Of a DNA stretch of 64,000 bases, positions 44,600-53,781 are shown one piece after another. The notes under the pieces are model-generated. The model saw nothing but the letters and a program-made list of their open reading frames with translations. It had not been told where the DNA came from and ran no database searches. The position numbers and the translations under genes are program-made. Origin of the DNA: Gammaproteobacteria bacterium (GTDB lineage Bacteria; Pseudomonadota; Gammaproteobacteria; Pseudomonadales; Azotimanducaceae); the NCBI GenBank assembly GCA_026707905.1, contig JAPOVY010000038.1:1-64000 (forward strand), read 5' to 3'. Each line of letters opens with the position of its first letter. The stretch's first letter is position 1.

Positions 44600-46243
44600 A
44601 TGAACAGTAACGATTTAGTAGCAGACATTCTCAAGACTGAAGGTGTGGAGTGGATATCTTGTTACCCCTCCAATCCTCTAATAGAAACCGTAGCCAAGGT
44701 GGGTATACGACCTGTCGCCTTCCGGCATGAGCGTGGGGCCGTCATGGCAGCGGATGGGTTCTCGCGATGTTCGGATCGGCAACGATTCGGTGTGGTCGCC
44801 ATGCAATCACAAGCGGGCGCGGAAAACTCAGTAGGCGGATTAGCCCAAGCCCATGCAGATGCCGTACCGATCCTGGCATTACCTGGCGGTAATCCGTTAA
44901 GCATGCTGTTCGTCCGGCCGAATACGGTCGCCGCAAACACGTGGGACACGGTCGTTAAGCACATTGAATTCGTTACTAGCCCAAGGCAAACGTCGACTGT
45001 AATGCGTCGAGCATTTCACGCCCTCCGAACGGGTCGACCCGGACCTGTGGTTGTGGAGTTACCCGGCGATGTATGTGGTGCCGATATACCGGAAAATGCA
45101 CCGGCGTATCGATCGCCAGAGCCTGCTAAATTTGTACCGTCCTCTAGCGCAATTAACGACGCCGCACAAAAACTAATCGAAGCAACTAATCCCCTTCTAT
45201 GGGCAGGTGCCGGTGTGATGAGCGCTGGTGCAACCGCCGAGTTACAACAACTCGCTGAGTTGCTTGATGTCGCTGTGTTTACTACGATGCCTGGTAAGTC
45301 AGCATTTAACGAGCAACACCCACTCTCCGTTGGCGCCGGCGGCTCAACCGTTACCGGTCCCGCAGTGCAATGGCTTCGCGAATGTGACCTGGTTTTCGCG
45401 ATCGGTGCATCGCTGACGACATCGCCATATGCACAGCGGGTACGCCCGGACACTTTTCTTATTCACAATGTAATCGACGACAACGAAGTAAACAAAGACA
45501 CTCACGCAGACATTGGCTTGATTGGCGACGCAAAGCTGACTTTGGAAGCGCTCGTCGATAGGGTCAAGGGATTAATCGGCGAGCAGCCTCGGGATACGGG
45601 TGTAAAGGGAAAGATCAAATCAGCCAAAGACGCTTGGTGTGCGCAATGGCAGCCCTATCTAACCAACGACGACGGGCCGCTTTCGCCATATCGCGTTATT
45701 CACGAAATGAACGTCAACCTAGACAAAACAAAGAGCATCGTGACACACGACGCCGGCGCACCTCGAGATCAGATCGTCCCTTTCTACGAGGCAACAACAC
45801 CGCACGGATATATTGGCTGGGGCAAGTCAACCCATCTCGGATTCTCGATTCCACTCATGATTGGGGCTAAGATGGCTATGCCAGATCGCATGTGCGTAAA
45901 TCTCATGGGAGACGGCGCATTCGGTATGTCGGGGCTTGATATCGAAACTTCAGCTCGTGCGGGAATACCGATAACGACGATCGTGCTGAACAACGGCATC
46001 ATGGCAACCTACCCCGGTGGGTTCCCGACCGCGCGCGAGGAATTCGGTGTGTCCTATATGCAGGGAAATTACGCTCAACTCGCTCAAGCGTTAGGTGCAG
46101 AAGGTATTGAAGTCAAGCAGGCAGCCGACATGGGTCCCGCATTGCTTCGCGCAAAACAGTTGAACGAAGAAGGCAAGACCGTCCTACTCGATGTACATAC
46201 CCGAGCTGAAGATTCTCGCGCTCCTAGTCACTTTGCTTCGTAA
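44600..46243 (+). CDS. thiamine-pyrophosphate-requiring enzyme (acetolactate synthase-like)
   Basis: A 547-residue three-domain TPP enzyme. The activating Glu is in FRHERGAVMAADGFSR (about 42-57), the central domain has PLLWAGAGVMSAGA, and the TPP-magnesium motif is MGDGAFGMSGLDIETSARAG followed by IVLNNG. It lacks the small regulatory subunit neighbour of acetolactate synthase, and resembles benzoylformate/oxalyl-CoA decarboxylase-type or uncharacterised TPP proteins. A catabolic 2-oxoacid decarboxylase or ligase is plausible given the surrounding acyl-CoA genes. The start is the ATG at 44600. Confidence 0.85.
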   Translation: MNSNDLVADILKTEGVEWISCYPSNPLIETVAKVGIRPVAFRHERGAVMAADGFSRCSDRQRFGVVAMQSQAGAENSVGGLAQAHADAVPILALPGGNPLSMLFVRPNTVAANTWDTVVKHIEFVTSPRQTSTVMRRAFHALRTGRPGPVVVELPGDVCGADIPENAPAYRSPEPAKFVPSSSAINDAAQKLIEATNPLLWAGAGVMSAGATAELQQLAELLDVAVFTTMPGKSAFNEQHPLSVGAGGSTVTGPAVQWLRECDLVFAIGASLTTSPYAQRVRPDTFLIHNVIDDNEVNKDTHADIGLIGDAKLTLEALVDRVKGLIGEQPRDTGVKGKIKSAKDAWCAQWQPYLTNDDGPLSPYRVIHEMNVNLDKTKSIVTHDAGAPRDQIVPFYEATTPHGYIGWGKSTHLGFSIPLMIGAKMAMPDRMCVNLMGDGAFGMSGLDIETSARAGIPITTIVLNNGIMATYPGGFPTAREEFGVSYMQGNYAQLAQALGAEGIEVKQAADMGPALLRAKQLNEEGKTVLLDVHTRAEDSRAPSHFAS

Positions 46244-46366
46244 TCTTGATCGACGTGTCGCGAGTGGGATTTTCTTCATCGTCGAGTCGAGATCTGCGTT
46301 CGAATGAGAACGATGTCTGTTAGCATGTCGAGCCGAACCACTGATTAGAAACGGATTGGAATAGAG

Positions 46367-48103
46367 ATGGCTCAGACTGAAGCACAGGACATTCGTTTTG
46401 AGCCTAACGAGGCGCCACCAACGCCATTGTCGGTCGGACTTGCTTTTCAGCTAGTCGTACTCACGATCAGTGGAGTCGTTTTGACGCCTGTGATCGTTGT
46501 TCAGGCCGCCAATATTGGTGAACCATTCCTCTCGTGGTCAATCTTCTGTGTCCTACTAATCGCCGGGTCAACGACGATTCTTCAAGCAGTCCGAGTATGG
46601 CGTTTTGGTAGCGGGCATGTCCTTCTAATGGGTACATCAGGCGCTTTCATCGCCGTTTGTATCACGGCGCTTGTTAGCGGCGGACCCGCCTTGATGTGCT
46701 CACTGATCGTTGTTTCTTCAATCATTCAGTTCATCATCGCTTTCAAGCTTTCCGTACTTCGAAGAGTCATCACACCAACCGTCGCGGGAATCGTGATCAT
46801 GCTGATCCCTGTGACTGTGTTTCCCATCATCTTCGACCTTTTGGTCGATGTGCCCGAAGAGCATCTTGCGTTCAACGCGCCCATCGTCGCAGCAATCACC
46901 ATTGCTATTTCCGTCATCCTTGCGATGAGGGCAACAGGATTCCTCCGATTGTGGACGCCTTTAATAGGCTTAGTAATCGGAACGATCGTGGCTTCGTTAT
47001 TGGGACTGTTCGACGCTACACCGATCCGTGAAGCGGCTTGGGTCGGACTGCCGGAGTGGGGCTGGCCTGGAATCGACATCTCATTCGGTCCAAAATTCTG
47101 GGGGCTCGTTCCTGCATTCATCCTCGTTACAGTCGTCGGTCTAGTCGAAACCATCGGTGACAGCGTCGCTATTCAGCGAGTCTCTCAACGGCAACCCAGA
47201 GCGCCCGACTATCGTGTTGTTCAAGGTGCAGTCGGTGCCGATGGTGTTGGTAATCTCTTATCGGGCTTCCTAGGCACGGTACCAAATACAACGTATTCCT
47301 CGAGCATCGCGGTCACTGAATTAACGGGGGTCGCCTCACGACGCGTTGGAATCTATATTGGTGTGATATTCCTGGTTCTTGCGTTCCTACCGAAACTAAA
47401 AGCCGTCATCATCGCGCTACCGAATCCCGTTGCTGGAGCATACATAACAGTCATCCTGGCGATGTTGTTTATCGTCGGAATGAAGCTGGTATTTCGGGAT
47501 GGTCTAGATTTTCGGAAATCGATTATTACAGGCGTATCGCTTTGGGTCGGCATCGGTTTTCAATTCGAGTTGATTTTTCCAGACCTTCTAACTGGAACCG
47601 GATTCTGGGGAACATTGCTACGTAATGGTATGACGGTCGGCGGATTAGTCGCTATCGCTCTGACACTTATGTGGGAGGTTCTTGGGTCTCGACGACGACG
47701 CATTCAAACAAAATTAGCGATTGAGAGCCTGCCAGAACTGACTGAGTTCCTCTCTACGGCAGCGAAGCGATGGAATTGGAGTGAGGAATCTGTGATTCGG
47801 CTTCAGCAAGTCAACGAGGAGCTTCTCCTTACGCTCATCGATAGCAACAACGATGCGGCGGCGGAAGAACGTCGTTTGCAGGTATCTGTGCGCCACGATG
47901 CAGGTCAGCTTGCACTTGAGTACGTTGCAGTGGCTGACGAGGAGAATATTGAGGATCGAGCGATGTTTGTACACGACGCCGCTAATGATGACGCAAGTAC
48001 TGATCTCTCCATAAAGCTATTACATTTTCTGGCTGCAGAAATTCGACACCAGAAATATTTCGATATGGACATTGTGAATATCCGCGTCGATCCCGCGACG
48101 TAA
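46367..48103 (+). CDS. NCS2 nucleobase-type permease with C-terminal ATPase-like domain
   Basis: Residues about 1-450 form a purine/xanthine permease-type transporter (NCS2 family): GHVLLMGTSGAFIAV, VETIGDSVAIQRVSQR and GNLLSGFLGTVPNTTYSSSIA are characteristic, with about 14 hydrophobic segments. Residues about 455-578 are soluble: LPELTEFLSTAAKRW, VIRLQQVNEELLLTLI and LQVSVRHDAGQLALEYVAVAD follow the pattern of RsbW-like histidine-kinase-type ATPase domains (N-box-like NEEL). The permease thus seems fused to a signalling or regulatory domain. It starts at ATG and leads a tight set with the following hydrolase (5 bases) and hydratase (1 base). Confidence 0.85.
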   Translation: MAQTEAQDIRFEPNEAPPTPLSVGLAFQLVVLTISGVVLTPVIVVQAANIGEPFLSWSIFCVLLIAGSTTILQAVRVWRFGSGHVLLMGTSGAFIAVCITALVSGGPALMCSLIVVSSIIQFIIAFKLSVLRRVITPTVAGIVIMLIPVTVFPIIFDLLVDVPEEHLAFNAPIVAAITIAISVILAMRATGFLRLWTPLIGLVIGTIVASLLGLFDATPIREAAWVGLPEWGWPGIDISFGPKFWGLVPAFILVTVVGLVETIGDSVAIQRVSQRQPRAPDYRVVQGAVGADGVGNLLSGFLGTVPNTTYSSSIAVTELTGVASRRVGIYIGVIFLVLAFLPKLKAVIIALPNPVAGAYITVILAMLFIVGMKLVFRDGLDFRKSIITGVSLWVGIGFQFELIFPDLLTGTGFWGTLLRNGMTVGGLVAIALTLMWEVLGSRRRRIQTKLAIESLPELTEFLSTAAKRWNWSEESVIRLQQVNEELLLTLIDSNNDAAAEERRLQVSVRHDAGQLALEYVAVADEENIEDRAMFVHDAANDDASTDLSIKLLHFLAAEIRHQKYFDMDIVNIRVDPAT

Positions 48104-48108
48104 ACGTC

Positions 48109-48987
48109 ATGGCGCGTCCCAATCCGAATCGAACTCGGCCATCGTCGCACAGCTACTTCTCGCATAGATTGCGCTTGCATTACCTCGATTGGGGTAACGA
48201 AACGGCGCCGCCCTTGCTCTTGATCCACGGTATCCATGATCACTGTCGATCATGGGATTGGTTCGTCGAGTCTTTTCGATCTGACTACCACGTTGTGGTG
48301 CCTGACCTACGTGGACATGGCGACTCTGACTGGGCGGTAGGGAGTAGCTACATGTTGGTCGACTACGTCTACGACGTTGCTCAACTCATCAAGCAACAGG
48401 GATTGGCACCGCTGAGAATCGTTTCACACTCACTCGGCGGAACGATTGCGACCATGTATAGCGGCCTTTATCCAGATCATGTGAGGGACCTTGTGATCAT
48501 TGAAGGTGTCGGGCTTTATCCAAGGCCCCCCTCACCTAGCCGTGGTTCGAGCATCCGACGATGGATTGATTCCGGTCGTAATCTGGCAGCAAGATCTGTA
48601 CGTAAATATCCAACAATTGAGGCAGCTTACAAGCGGATGCATGAGATGAATCCCCATCTTACGACTGAGCAAGCACGACACCTTTCCATGCATGCAAGCA
48701 ATCAGAATGAAGATGGCACGTATTCTTGGAAATTCGACAATTACACACGCAACTCATCGCCGTACGATATGCCAACGGACGACCTTATTTCGCTATGGCG
48801 GTCCATCGAAGCGCGAGTACTCATTATCAATTCAGAAACCGGATATCCCCATCGAATTGGTCAAGATGGTACGGATTCCTATTTCAAAAATCTCGACATG
48901 ATCAATATCAACAACGCCGGTCATTGGACGCACCATGACCAACTCGATGCCGTGGTCGATACTGTGAGCAATTTTCTGAACGAGTAG
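48109..48987 (+). CDS. alpha/beta hydrolase
   Basis: A 292-residue soluble hydrolase. LLLIHGIHDHCRSWD supplies the oxyanion motif, PDLRGHGDSDWA the strand-4 loop, and the nucleophile is Ser108 in VSHSLGGTI. The catalytic His is probably in NAGHWTHHDQ (about 264-273). It opens 5 bases after the permease stop and ends 1 base before the hydratase, so the three are one operon, suggesting uptake followed by ester or C-C bond hydrolysis. Confidence 0.87.
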   Translation: MARPNPNRTRPSSHSYFSHRLRLHYLDWGNETAPPLLLIHGIHDHCRSWDWFVESFRSDYHVVVPDLRGHGDSDWAVGSSYMLVDYVYDVAQLIKQQGLAPLRIVSHSLGGTIATMYSGLYPDHVRDLVIIEGVGLYPRPPSPSRGSSIRRWIDSGRNLAARSVRKYPTIEAAYKRMHEMNPHLTTEQARHLSMHASNQNEDGTYSWKFDNYTRNSSPYDMPTDDLISLWRSIEARVLIINSETGYPHRIGQDGTDSYFKNLDMININNAGHWTHHDQLDAVVDTVSNFLNE

Positions 48988-48988
48988 C

Positions 48989-49810
48989 ATGCCTGAACCA
49001 ATCGTCAAATATGAACGGAATGATCACGTCGCGGTCATTACGACGAATCGACCCGAGCAGTACAACGCGCAAAGTCGTAAGCTACTTGAGGAATTAGATC
49101 GACTTTTCGCGGAAGCGGGTGCCGACCCTGATGTTCGCGTGATTGTTCTCTTCGGTGAGGGCAAGCACTTTTCCGCGGGACATGACCTTGGCAGTTCTGC
49201 AGAACTACAGGATCGTGAAGAACGACCATTCCAACAAGGTATCCGTGGTCGATTCGATCACTCGCGAGAACAGTTCGTCGAGAAATCCATGCGTTGGCGA
49301 AACGTCCCCAAACCAACAATCGCTGGGGTGCACGGCTATTGCATATACGGTGGCTGGATTCTCGCGAGCGCAATGGACATCATCTACGCAGCCGAGTCTG
49401 CAATGTTTCTCGCTTCGAATTTCCAGTTTTTCACCGTGCCTTGGGACCTACACCCACGTAAAGCGAAAGAGTTACTCTACGAGAGCCGTTTTATCGACGC
49501 ACAAGAAGCGCTAGAACTCGACCTCGTTAATCGCGTCGTTCCTGACGAAGAGCTCCGAGATTCTGTGATGGCGTACGCGGAGCGTATCGCTCGAAACGAT
49601 CCATTTCAGCTCCGGATGATGAAGATGGCCGTAAACCAATTGCAAGACACGCAAGGCTTCCACGCTCACATATCATCGGCACATCTGATGCACATACTGT
49701 CTGCTTCCGGCGAACGGGATCCAGACTATGCGCTTCAAGTGCCGGATAAGAAACGTCGCCCGATGGTCGAACGTGCGTTCGAAAACTATCGCAAGAAGAA
49801 AGACGAGTGA
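48989..49810 (+). CDS. enoyl-CoA hydratase/isomerase family protein
   Basis: A 273-residue crotonase-fold protein. NRPEQYNAQSRKLLEELDRLF, FGEGKHFSAGHDLGSS and AGVHGYCIYGGWILASAMDIIY are the family blocks. The Glu normally found after the second oxyanion loop is not evident (FFTVPWDLHPRKAKELL), so its activity may differ from simple hydration. It starts at ATG 1 base after the hydrolase stop. Confidence 0.9.
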   Translation: MPEPIVKYERNDHVAVITTNRPEQYNAQSRKLLEELDRLFAEAGADPDVRVIVLFGEGKHFSAGHDLGSSAELQDREERPFQQGIRGRFDHSREQFVEKSMRWRNVPKPTIAGVHGYCIYGGWILASAMDIIYAAESAMFLASNFQFFTVPWDLHPRKAKELLYESRFIDAQEALELDLVNRVVPDEELRDSVMAYAERIARNDPFQLRMMKMAVNQLQDTQGFHAHISSAHLMHILSASGERDPDYALQVPDKKRRPMVERAFENYRKKKDE

Positions 49811-49836
49811 TCCGTATGAACCTAGAACACGGATCA
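49808..49836 (+). terminator. hairpin at the end of the permease operon
   Basis: TGATCCGT (49808-49815) and ACGGATCA (49829-49836) pair perfectly over 8 bases with a 13-base loop, beginning at the hydratase stop codon. No T-run follows, so it may stabilise the mRNA end or act with Rho; a regulatory site is an alternative. Confidence 0.3.
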
Positions 49837-49931
49837 TGAACGCCTTCGCGTAGATTGTCTCAATGTGCCAGCCTGCAATGAACCCACGAATTTATAATCC
49901 GCGCCGCTAATAGGTGCCTGATCCACTATTG

Positions 49932-50342
49932 ATGCAGTTTTTTAAGCTGTTTTTTATCGTTGTTATCGTGTGTACTACGTTATTCGCGATTGGACAAGAC
50001 GAATCCAAAGAAACCGTCGAAGATCGGCTTCAGCCGTTTGGCAATCTCTGCATGCAAGGGGAAGACTGTGGAACAGTTGCACCTGTTACGGTTTCAATAA
50101 GCCGTAGTGGCATTGAGGTATACAACGCGCACTGCTTTGCATGTCATGCGACCGGTGTTTCCGAAGCGCCTCTCGTGGGTGCTGAGGAATGGCAAACGCG
50201 TCTAAATGAAAAAGGTGCGGAGACCTTACTCGCAAATACAAAAGCGGGATTCAACGTCGTGATGCCAGCAATGGGAACGTGCATGAATTGCACGGACGCT
50301 GAGCTTCAAGCTGCCATCGATTATCTGATCTACGGCGAGTAG
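49932..50342 (+). CDS. cytochrome c5-type protein
   Basis: A roughly 136-residue c-type cytochrome. The N-terminal hydrophobic segment (FFKLFFIVVIVCTTLF) anchors or exports it to the periplasm. The single haem motif is CFACH, with the axial Met in VMPAMGTCMNC; the additional Cys pair there is typical of cytochrome c5. The start could be ATG at 49932 or GTG six codons earlier. It lies between hydratase and dioxygenase genes and may accept electrons from the nearby GMC dehydrogenase. Confidence 0.9.
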   Translation: MQFFKLFFIVVIVCTTLFAIGQDESKETVEDRLQPFGNLCMQGEDCGTVAPVTVSISRSGIEVYNAHCFACHATGVSEAPLVGAEEWQTRLNEKGAETLLANTKAGFNVVMPAMGTCMNCTDAELQAAIDYLIYGE

Positions 50343-50379
50343 CTCGCTCCGCTAAGAAAAGCCGCGCCGTTAAGTTAAC

Positions 50380-51186
50380 TTACGCTGGCACGTCGCCTTT
50401 CACGACGATTCGATGCATCGTACGAAGTTCGTCGTAATCACCGATTGCGTAATGCATCACTGACCGATTGTCCCAAAGCACGAGGTCATTGATCGCCCAT
50501 CGATGGCGATATGTGAATTCGGGTCGGGTCGCGTGAGCAAATAACCTAAAGAGAAGCTTTTCGCTTTCGTCATCAGCCATATCGCAAATGTACTTCGTGA
50601 AGTTGCCATTTACATACAACGCTCTACGTCCACTCTCGTTGTGCGTTCGGACCACCGGATGGATCGCATCTTCGACGTCCGGACCGAACACTTTACCAGT
50701 ATGGAAAGCACGTAAATTGGCGATCTCGTCTTTGATTACTTCATCTAACGTCTCATAGGCCAGGTGCTGATTCGCGAAGGCAGTATCACCTCCCATTGCC
50801 GGTAACTGCTGCGCGTGCAATCCAGTAATGTGAGGTGGCGTTGGGTGCCAGGTCATATCGGAGTGCCAACCGCCACCGAATGGGTGGACGCCAGGGGAAA
50901 ACTTGAACCTGCGCGCTCGCCCACCGATGAACTGCACGAATGGCGTATCACGATGCTTCGTCGCTGGGTGAGTCAGTAAGTCGCCCCAATTCCGACCGAA
51001 GGCTTCTAGCTCGAGTGCAGTCAAATGTTGGTCGGGTAGCACGAGAAGGTGGTATTCAAGCATCAAATCACGCAGTTCACGAATCGTGAACTCGTTGTAT
51101 CCGGACGCTAGGTCAATCCCTTCAACACGAGCGCCAAGAGCTGGACTAACACGCGCGACGTCGTTTGTTACTGCAGGTTCAGCCAT
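50380..51186 (-). CDS. TauD/TfdA-family 2-oxoglutarate dioxygenase
   Basis: A 268-residue Fe(II)/2-oxoglutarate dioxygenase. The iron ligands are HxD in GGWHSDMTWH and the distal His in RTMHRIVV; LPAMGGDTAFAN and LVLWDNRSVMHYA are family signatures. The substrate could be taurine, an aryloxyalkanoate or another acid. I start it at the ATG at 51186 preceded by GGAA, not at the TTG three codons upstream. It diverges from the hydratase gene across about 125 bases that presumably hold both promoters. Confidence 0.92.
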   Translation of the reverse strand: MAEPAVTNDVARVSPALGARVEGIDLASGYNEFTIRELRDLMLEYHLLVLPDQHLTALELEAFGRNWGDLLTHPATKHRDTPFVQFIGGRARRFKFSPGVHPFGGGWHSDMTWHPTPPHITGLHAQQLPAMGGDTAFANQHLAYETLDEVIKDEIANLRAFHTGKVFGPDVEDAIHPVVRTHNESGRRALYVNGNFTKYICDMADDESEKLLFRLFAHATRPEFTYRHRWAINDLVLWDNRSVMHYAIGDYDELRTMHRIVVKGDVPA

Positions 51187-51310
51187 GATTTCCAAATTGC
51201 ATTCACATATATCTCAATTCGTAGTATAGACAAGGTGCCTCGTTCTTAATACACGCCTACTCGGGTGCACAATATCGAACGTCAGAACTAATTAAGCGCC
51301 GACTTCGCAC

Positions 51311-52120
51311 ATGAGCGACGAAATACTCTACGAGAAGCGTGACGGTGTCGCGCTCATCACACTTAATCGCCCCGAGAAGCTAAATGCGATAACAGACGAA
51401 ATGCTCGCAGACTTCATTAATGTAACGAACGAGTCGATGATTGACGACGACGTTCGCGCCGTTGTCCTCACTGGCGAAGGTCGAGCTTTCTGCGCGGGTA
51501 CGGATGTCAGCGCAGGGATTGCGCGTGATCACGCGGCCGCTGCCGTCGAACGTACCAAGCGCATAAAGCCGGTCGAACTGCCCGAGTCCACATTACCGGG
51601 GCTTTGGACGCTGACACGTATCCCGAAACCGACAATCGCTGCCGTTAATGGTGCAGCTGTTGGCGTAGGCGTCGAATGGACTGTCCAGTGTGATTTCCGT
51701 ATCGCCTCTCATGAAGCGAAGTTCGGCTGGGTATTCGCACTTCGTGCAATTACGCCTGATACGGGCGCCGGTCCGTATTTATTGCCTTATATCGTTGGCT
51801 TACCCAAAGCGCTCGAGCTCATGTACTCAGGTCGCATCATTGGCGCCGAAGAAGCGCTTGAGATCGGTCTCGTGAGTGAAGTGGTCGACAAGACTGACCT
51901 CGTGGACAGAGCTGTCGCGTTCGCAAACGAGCTAACGGCTGGTGCACCGCTTGCAGTGAAAGGGATTAAAGAACTAACGTATGGTTCGCTTGAATGGCCT
52001 CCTAGTGTGTTTGACGGACACAAGACATCAATGCTGCAGGCGACCAGCAACTCAGAAGACGCTCAGGAGGGTGTCGATTCGTTTCTACAAAAGCGTACGC
52101 CACGATGGCGCGGTCGATAA
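51311..52120 (+). CDS. enoyl-CoA hydratase/isomerase family protein
   Basis: A 269-residue crotonase-fold protein. NRPEKLNAITDEMLADF, LTGEGRAFCAGTDVSAG and AAVNGAAVGVGVEWTVQCDFRI are the family motifs, followed by KFGWVFALRAITPDTGAG, where a catalytic Asp/Glu is expected. This is the third crotonase-fold gene in 9 kb. It precedes the GMC dehydrogenase by 48 bases and is probably co-transcribed with it. Confidence 0.92.
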   Translation: MSDEILYEKRDGVALITLNRPEKLNAITDEMLADFINVTNESMIDDDVRAVVLTGEGRAFCAGTDVSAGIARDHAAAAVERTKRIKPVELPESTLPGLWTLTRIPKPTIAAVNGAAVGVGVEWTVQCDFRIASHEAKFGWVFALRAITPDTGAGPYLLPYIVGLPKALELMYSGRIIGAEEALEIGLVSEVVDKTDLVDRAVAFANELTAGAPLAVKGIKELTYGSLEWPPSVFDGHKTSMLQATSNSEDAQEGVDSFLQKRTPRWRGR

Positions 52121-52168
52121 ACATCACGCTTTGCAACAAACGTAATTTAGGGAAAGGAACTCTCTTAA

Positions 52169-53776
52169 ATGCCTAATGATGTTGTAGATGTCCTGATCGT
52201 TGGAGCAGGTGCGTCGGGTGCCGCGGTGGCATGGAGCCTAGCCGAAACGCGTATGCGGATCGTATGTCTAGAGCAAGGCGACTGGATGAATCCGGCCACG
52301 TACCCGAGCAATTTCCAGGACTGGGAGGTGCACTATGGCGAGACATCCGCGATAAGTCCAAACTACCGTGACCGAGACGCCGACTATCCGATAAACGATT
52401 CAGAGTCGCCTATTGCTATCGTCAATTTCAATGCGGTAGGCGGTAGTACGATTCTCTACTCGGCTCATTTCCCACGTTTCCACCCATCCGATTTTCGAGT
52501 TCGAACACTTGACGGTGTTGCAGACGATTGGCCAATCGACTACTTCACGCTTGAACCCTTCTTCGCGGAAAATGATCGAAACATGGGTGTTTCCGGTCTT
52601 CACGGTGATCCGGCGATTCCTGATCACCAGCCACCCCTTCCCCACATCCCGATAGGCAAAATGGGTGAAACAATCGGCCGTGGCTTTAACAAACTCGGTT
52701 GGCATTGGTGGCCATCCGATAGCGCAATCATCACAGAACCTTACGAAGGACGCGGTCAGTGTTTGAATCTGGGTCCTTGCAACACGGGATGCGCGCAAGG
52801 TGCAAAGAGCAGCGTAGACATTGCGTACTGGCCCGTCGCCCAACGCATGGGCGTTGAACTCCGAACCAATTGCCGCGTAAATCAGATCACCGTCGATTCC
52901 AATGACATGGCAACAGGTGTTGAATATTGGGATGCCGAAGGCGTTCTACAACATCAGCGCGCGGAGGTCGTGATCGTGGCTTGCAACGGTGTTGGTACGC
53001 CTCGGTTGTTACTCCACTCAAAATCCGGGAGATTCCCGAACGGTATCGCAAATCGTTCAGGATTAGTTGGCAAAAATCTGATGCTCCATCCTTGGGGTGG
53101 TGCCTCAGGTTTGTTTGAGGAGCCACTTGAATCACACTTCGGACCACAAGGGTGTTGCATCCTTAGCCAAGAGTTTTATGAAACCGATGAAACGCGCGGT
53201 TATGTACGCGGGTACAACCTTCAGATTACGCGCGGTAGCCCACCGATCGCTACAGCGCGATATGGGGTTGCATCCGGCGCAATTCCGTGGGGTGCTGCTC
53301 ATCACGATGAATTCGAGAAACGCTTTGATCGAAGCGTCCACATCGGTGTCTGCGCTGAGGATCTGCCCGAAGAGCACAACCGGGTAGTGCTTGACGACGA
53401 GCTGACGGACTCGAACGGAATACCAGCGCCAAGAATCCTCTATCGCACGAGTGAGAACTCAATGCGAATGCTCGCTCACGGTACCAAACGTTCCGTCGAA
53501 GCGCTCGAAGCTGCGGGCGCTATAGAAATAAGTCCTGCACCATACCCCATTAGGATGGCGGGATGGCATCTACTGGGTACCGCTCGAATGGGAACCGACC
53601 CCGAACGATCGGTCGTCAACGAGTGGGGTCGTAGCCATGACGTTCGAAATTTGTTCGTCGTTGATGGCAGTGTTTTCGTCACATCCGGTGGCGTAAATCC
53701 CACTACCACCATTCAGGCTGTTGCGCTATACATTGCTGACGCAATGAAACAACGCCTGGCAACACTGTTTGACTAA
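52169..53776 (+). CDS. GMC family oxidoreductase
   Basis: A 535-residue FAD-dependent dehydrogenase/oxidase of the glucose-methanol-choline family. The dinucleotide fold is VLIVGAGASGAAVAWSL (8-24). NAVGGSTILYSAHFPRF is the FAD-contact block, CLNLGPCNTGCAQGAKSS a Cys-rich segment seen in membrane-linked dehydrogenases, and the C terminus has WHLLGTARMG (catalytic His) and DGSVFVTSGGVNPTTTIQA (Asn). It has no signal peptide. The next gene encodes a small gluconate-dehydrogenase-subunit-3-like partner 5 bases downstream. Confidence 0.93.
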   Translation: MPNDVVDVLIVGAGASGAAVAWSLAETRMRIVCLEQGDWMNPATYPSNFQDWEVHYGETSAISPNYRDRDADYPINDSESPIAIVNFNAVGGSTILYSAHFPRFHPSDFRVRTLDGVADDWPIDYFTLEPFFAENDRNMGVSGLHGDPAIPDHQPPLPHIPIGKMGETIGRGFNKLGWHWWPSDSAIITEPYEGRGQCLNLGPCNTGCAQGAKSSVDIAYWPVAQRMGVELRTNCRVNQITVDSNDMATGVEYWDAEGVLQHQRAEVVIVACNGVGTPRLLLHSKSGRFPNGIANRSGLVGKNLMLHPWGGASGLFEEPLESHFGPQGCCILSQEFYETDETRGYVRGYNLQITRGSPPIATARYGVASGAIPWGAAHHDEFEKRFDRSVHIGVCAEDLPEEHNRVVLDDELTDSNGIPAPRILYRTSENSMRMLAHGTKRSVEALEAAGAIEISPAPYPIRMAGWHLLGTARMGTDPERSVVNEWGRSHDVRNLFVVDGSVFVTSGGVNPTTTIQAVALYIADAMKQRLATLFD

Positions 53777-53781
53777 TCATC

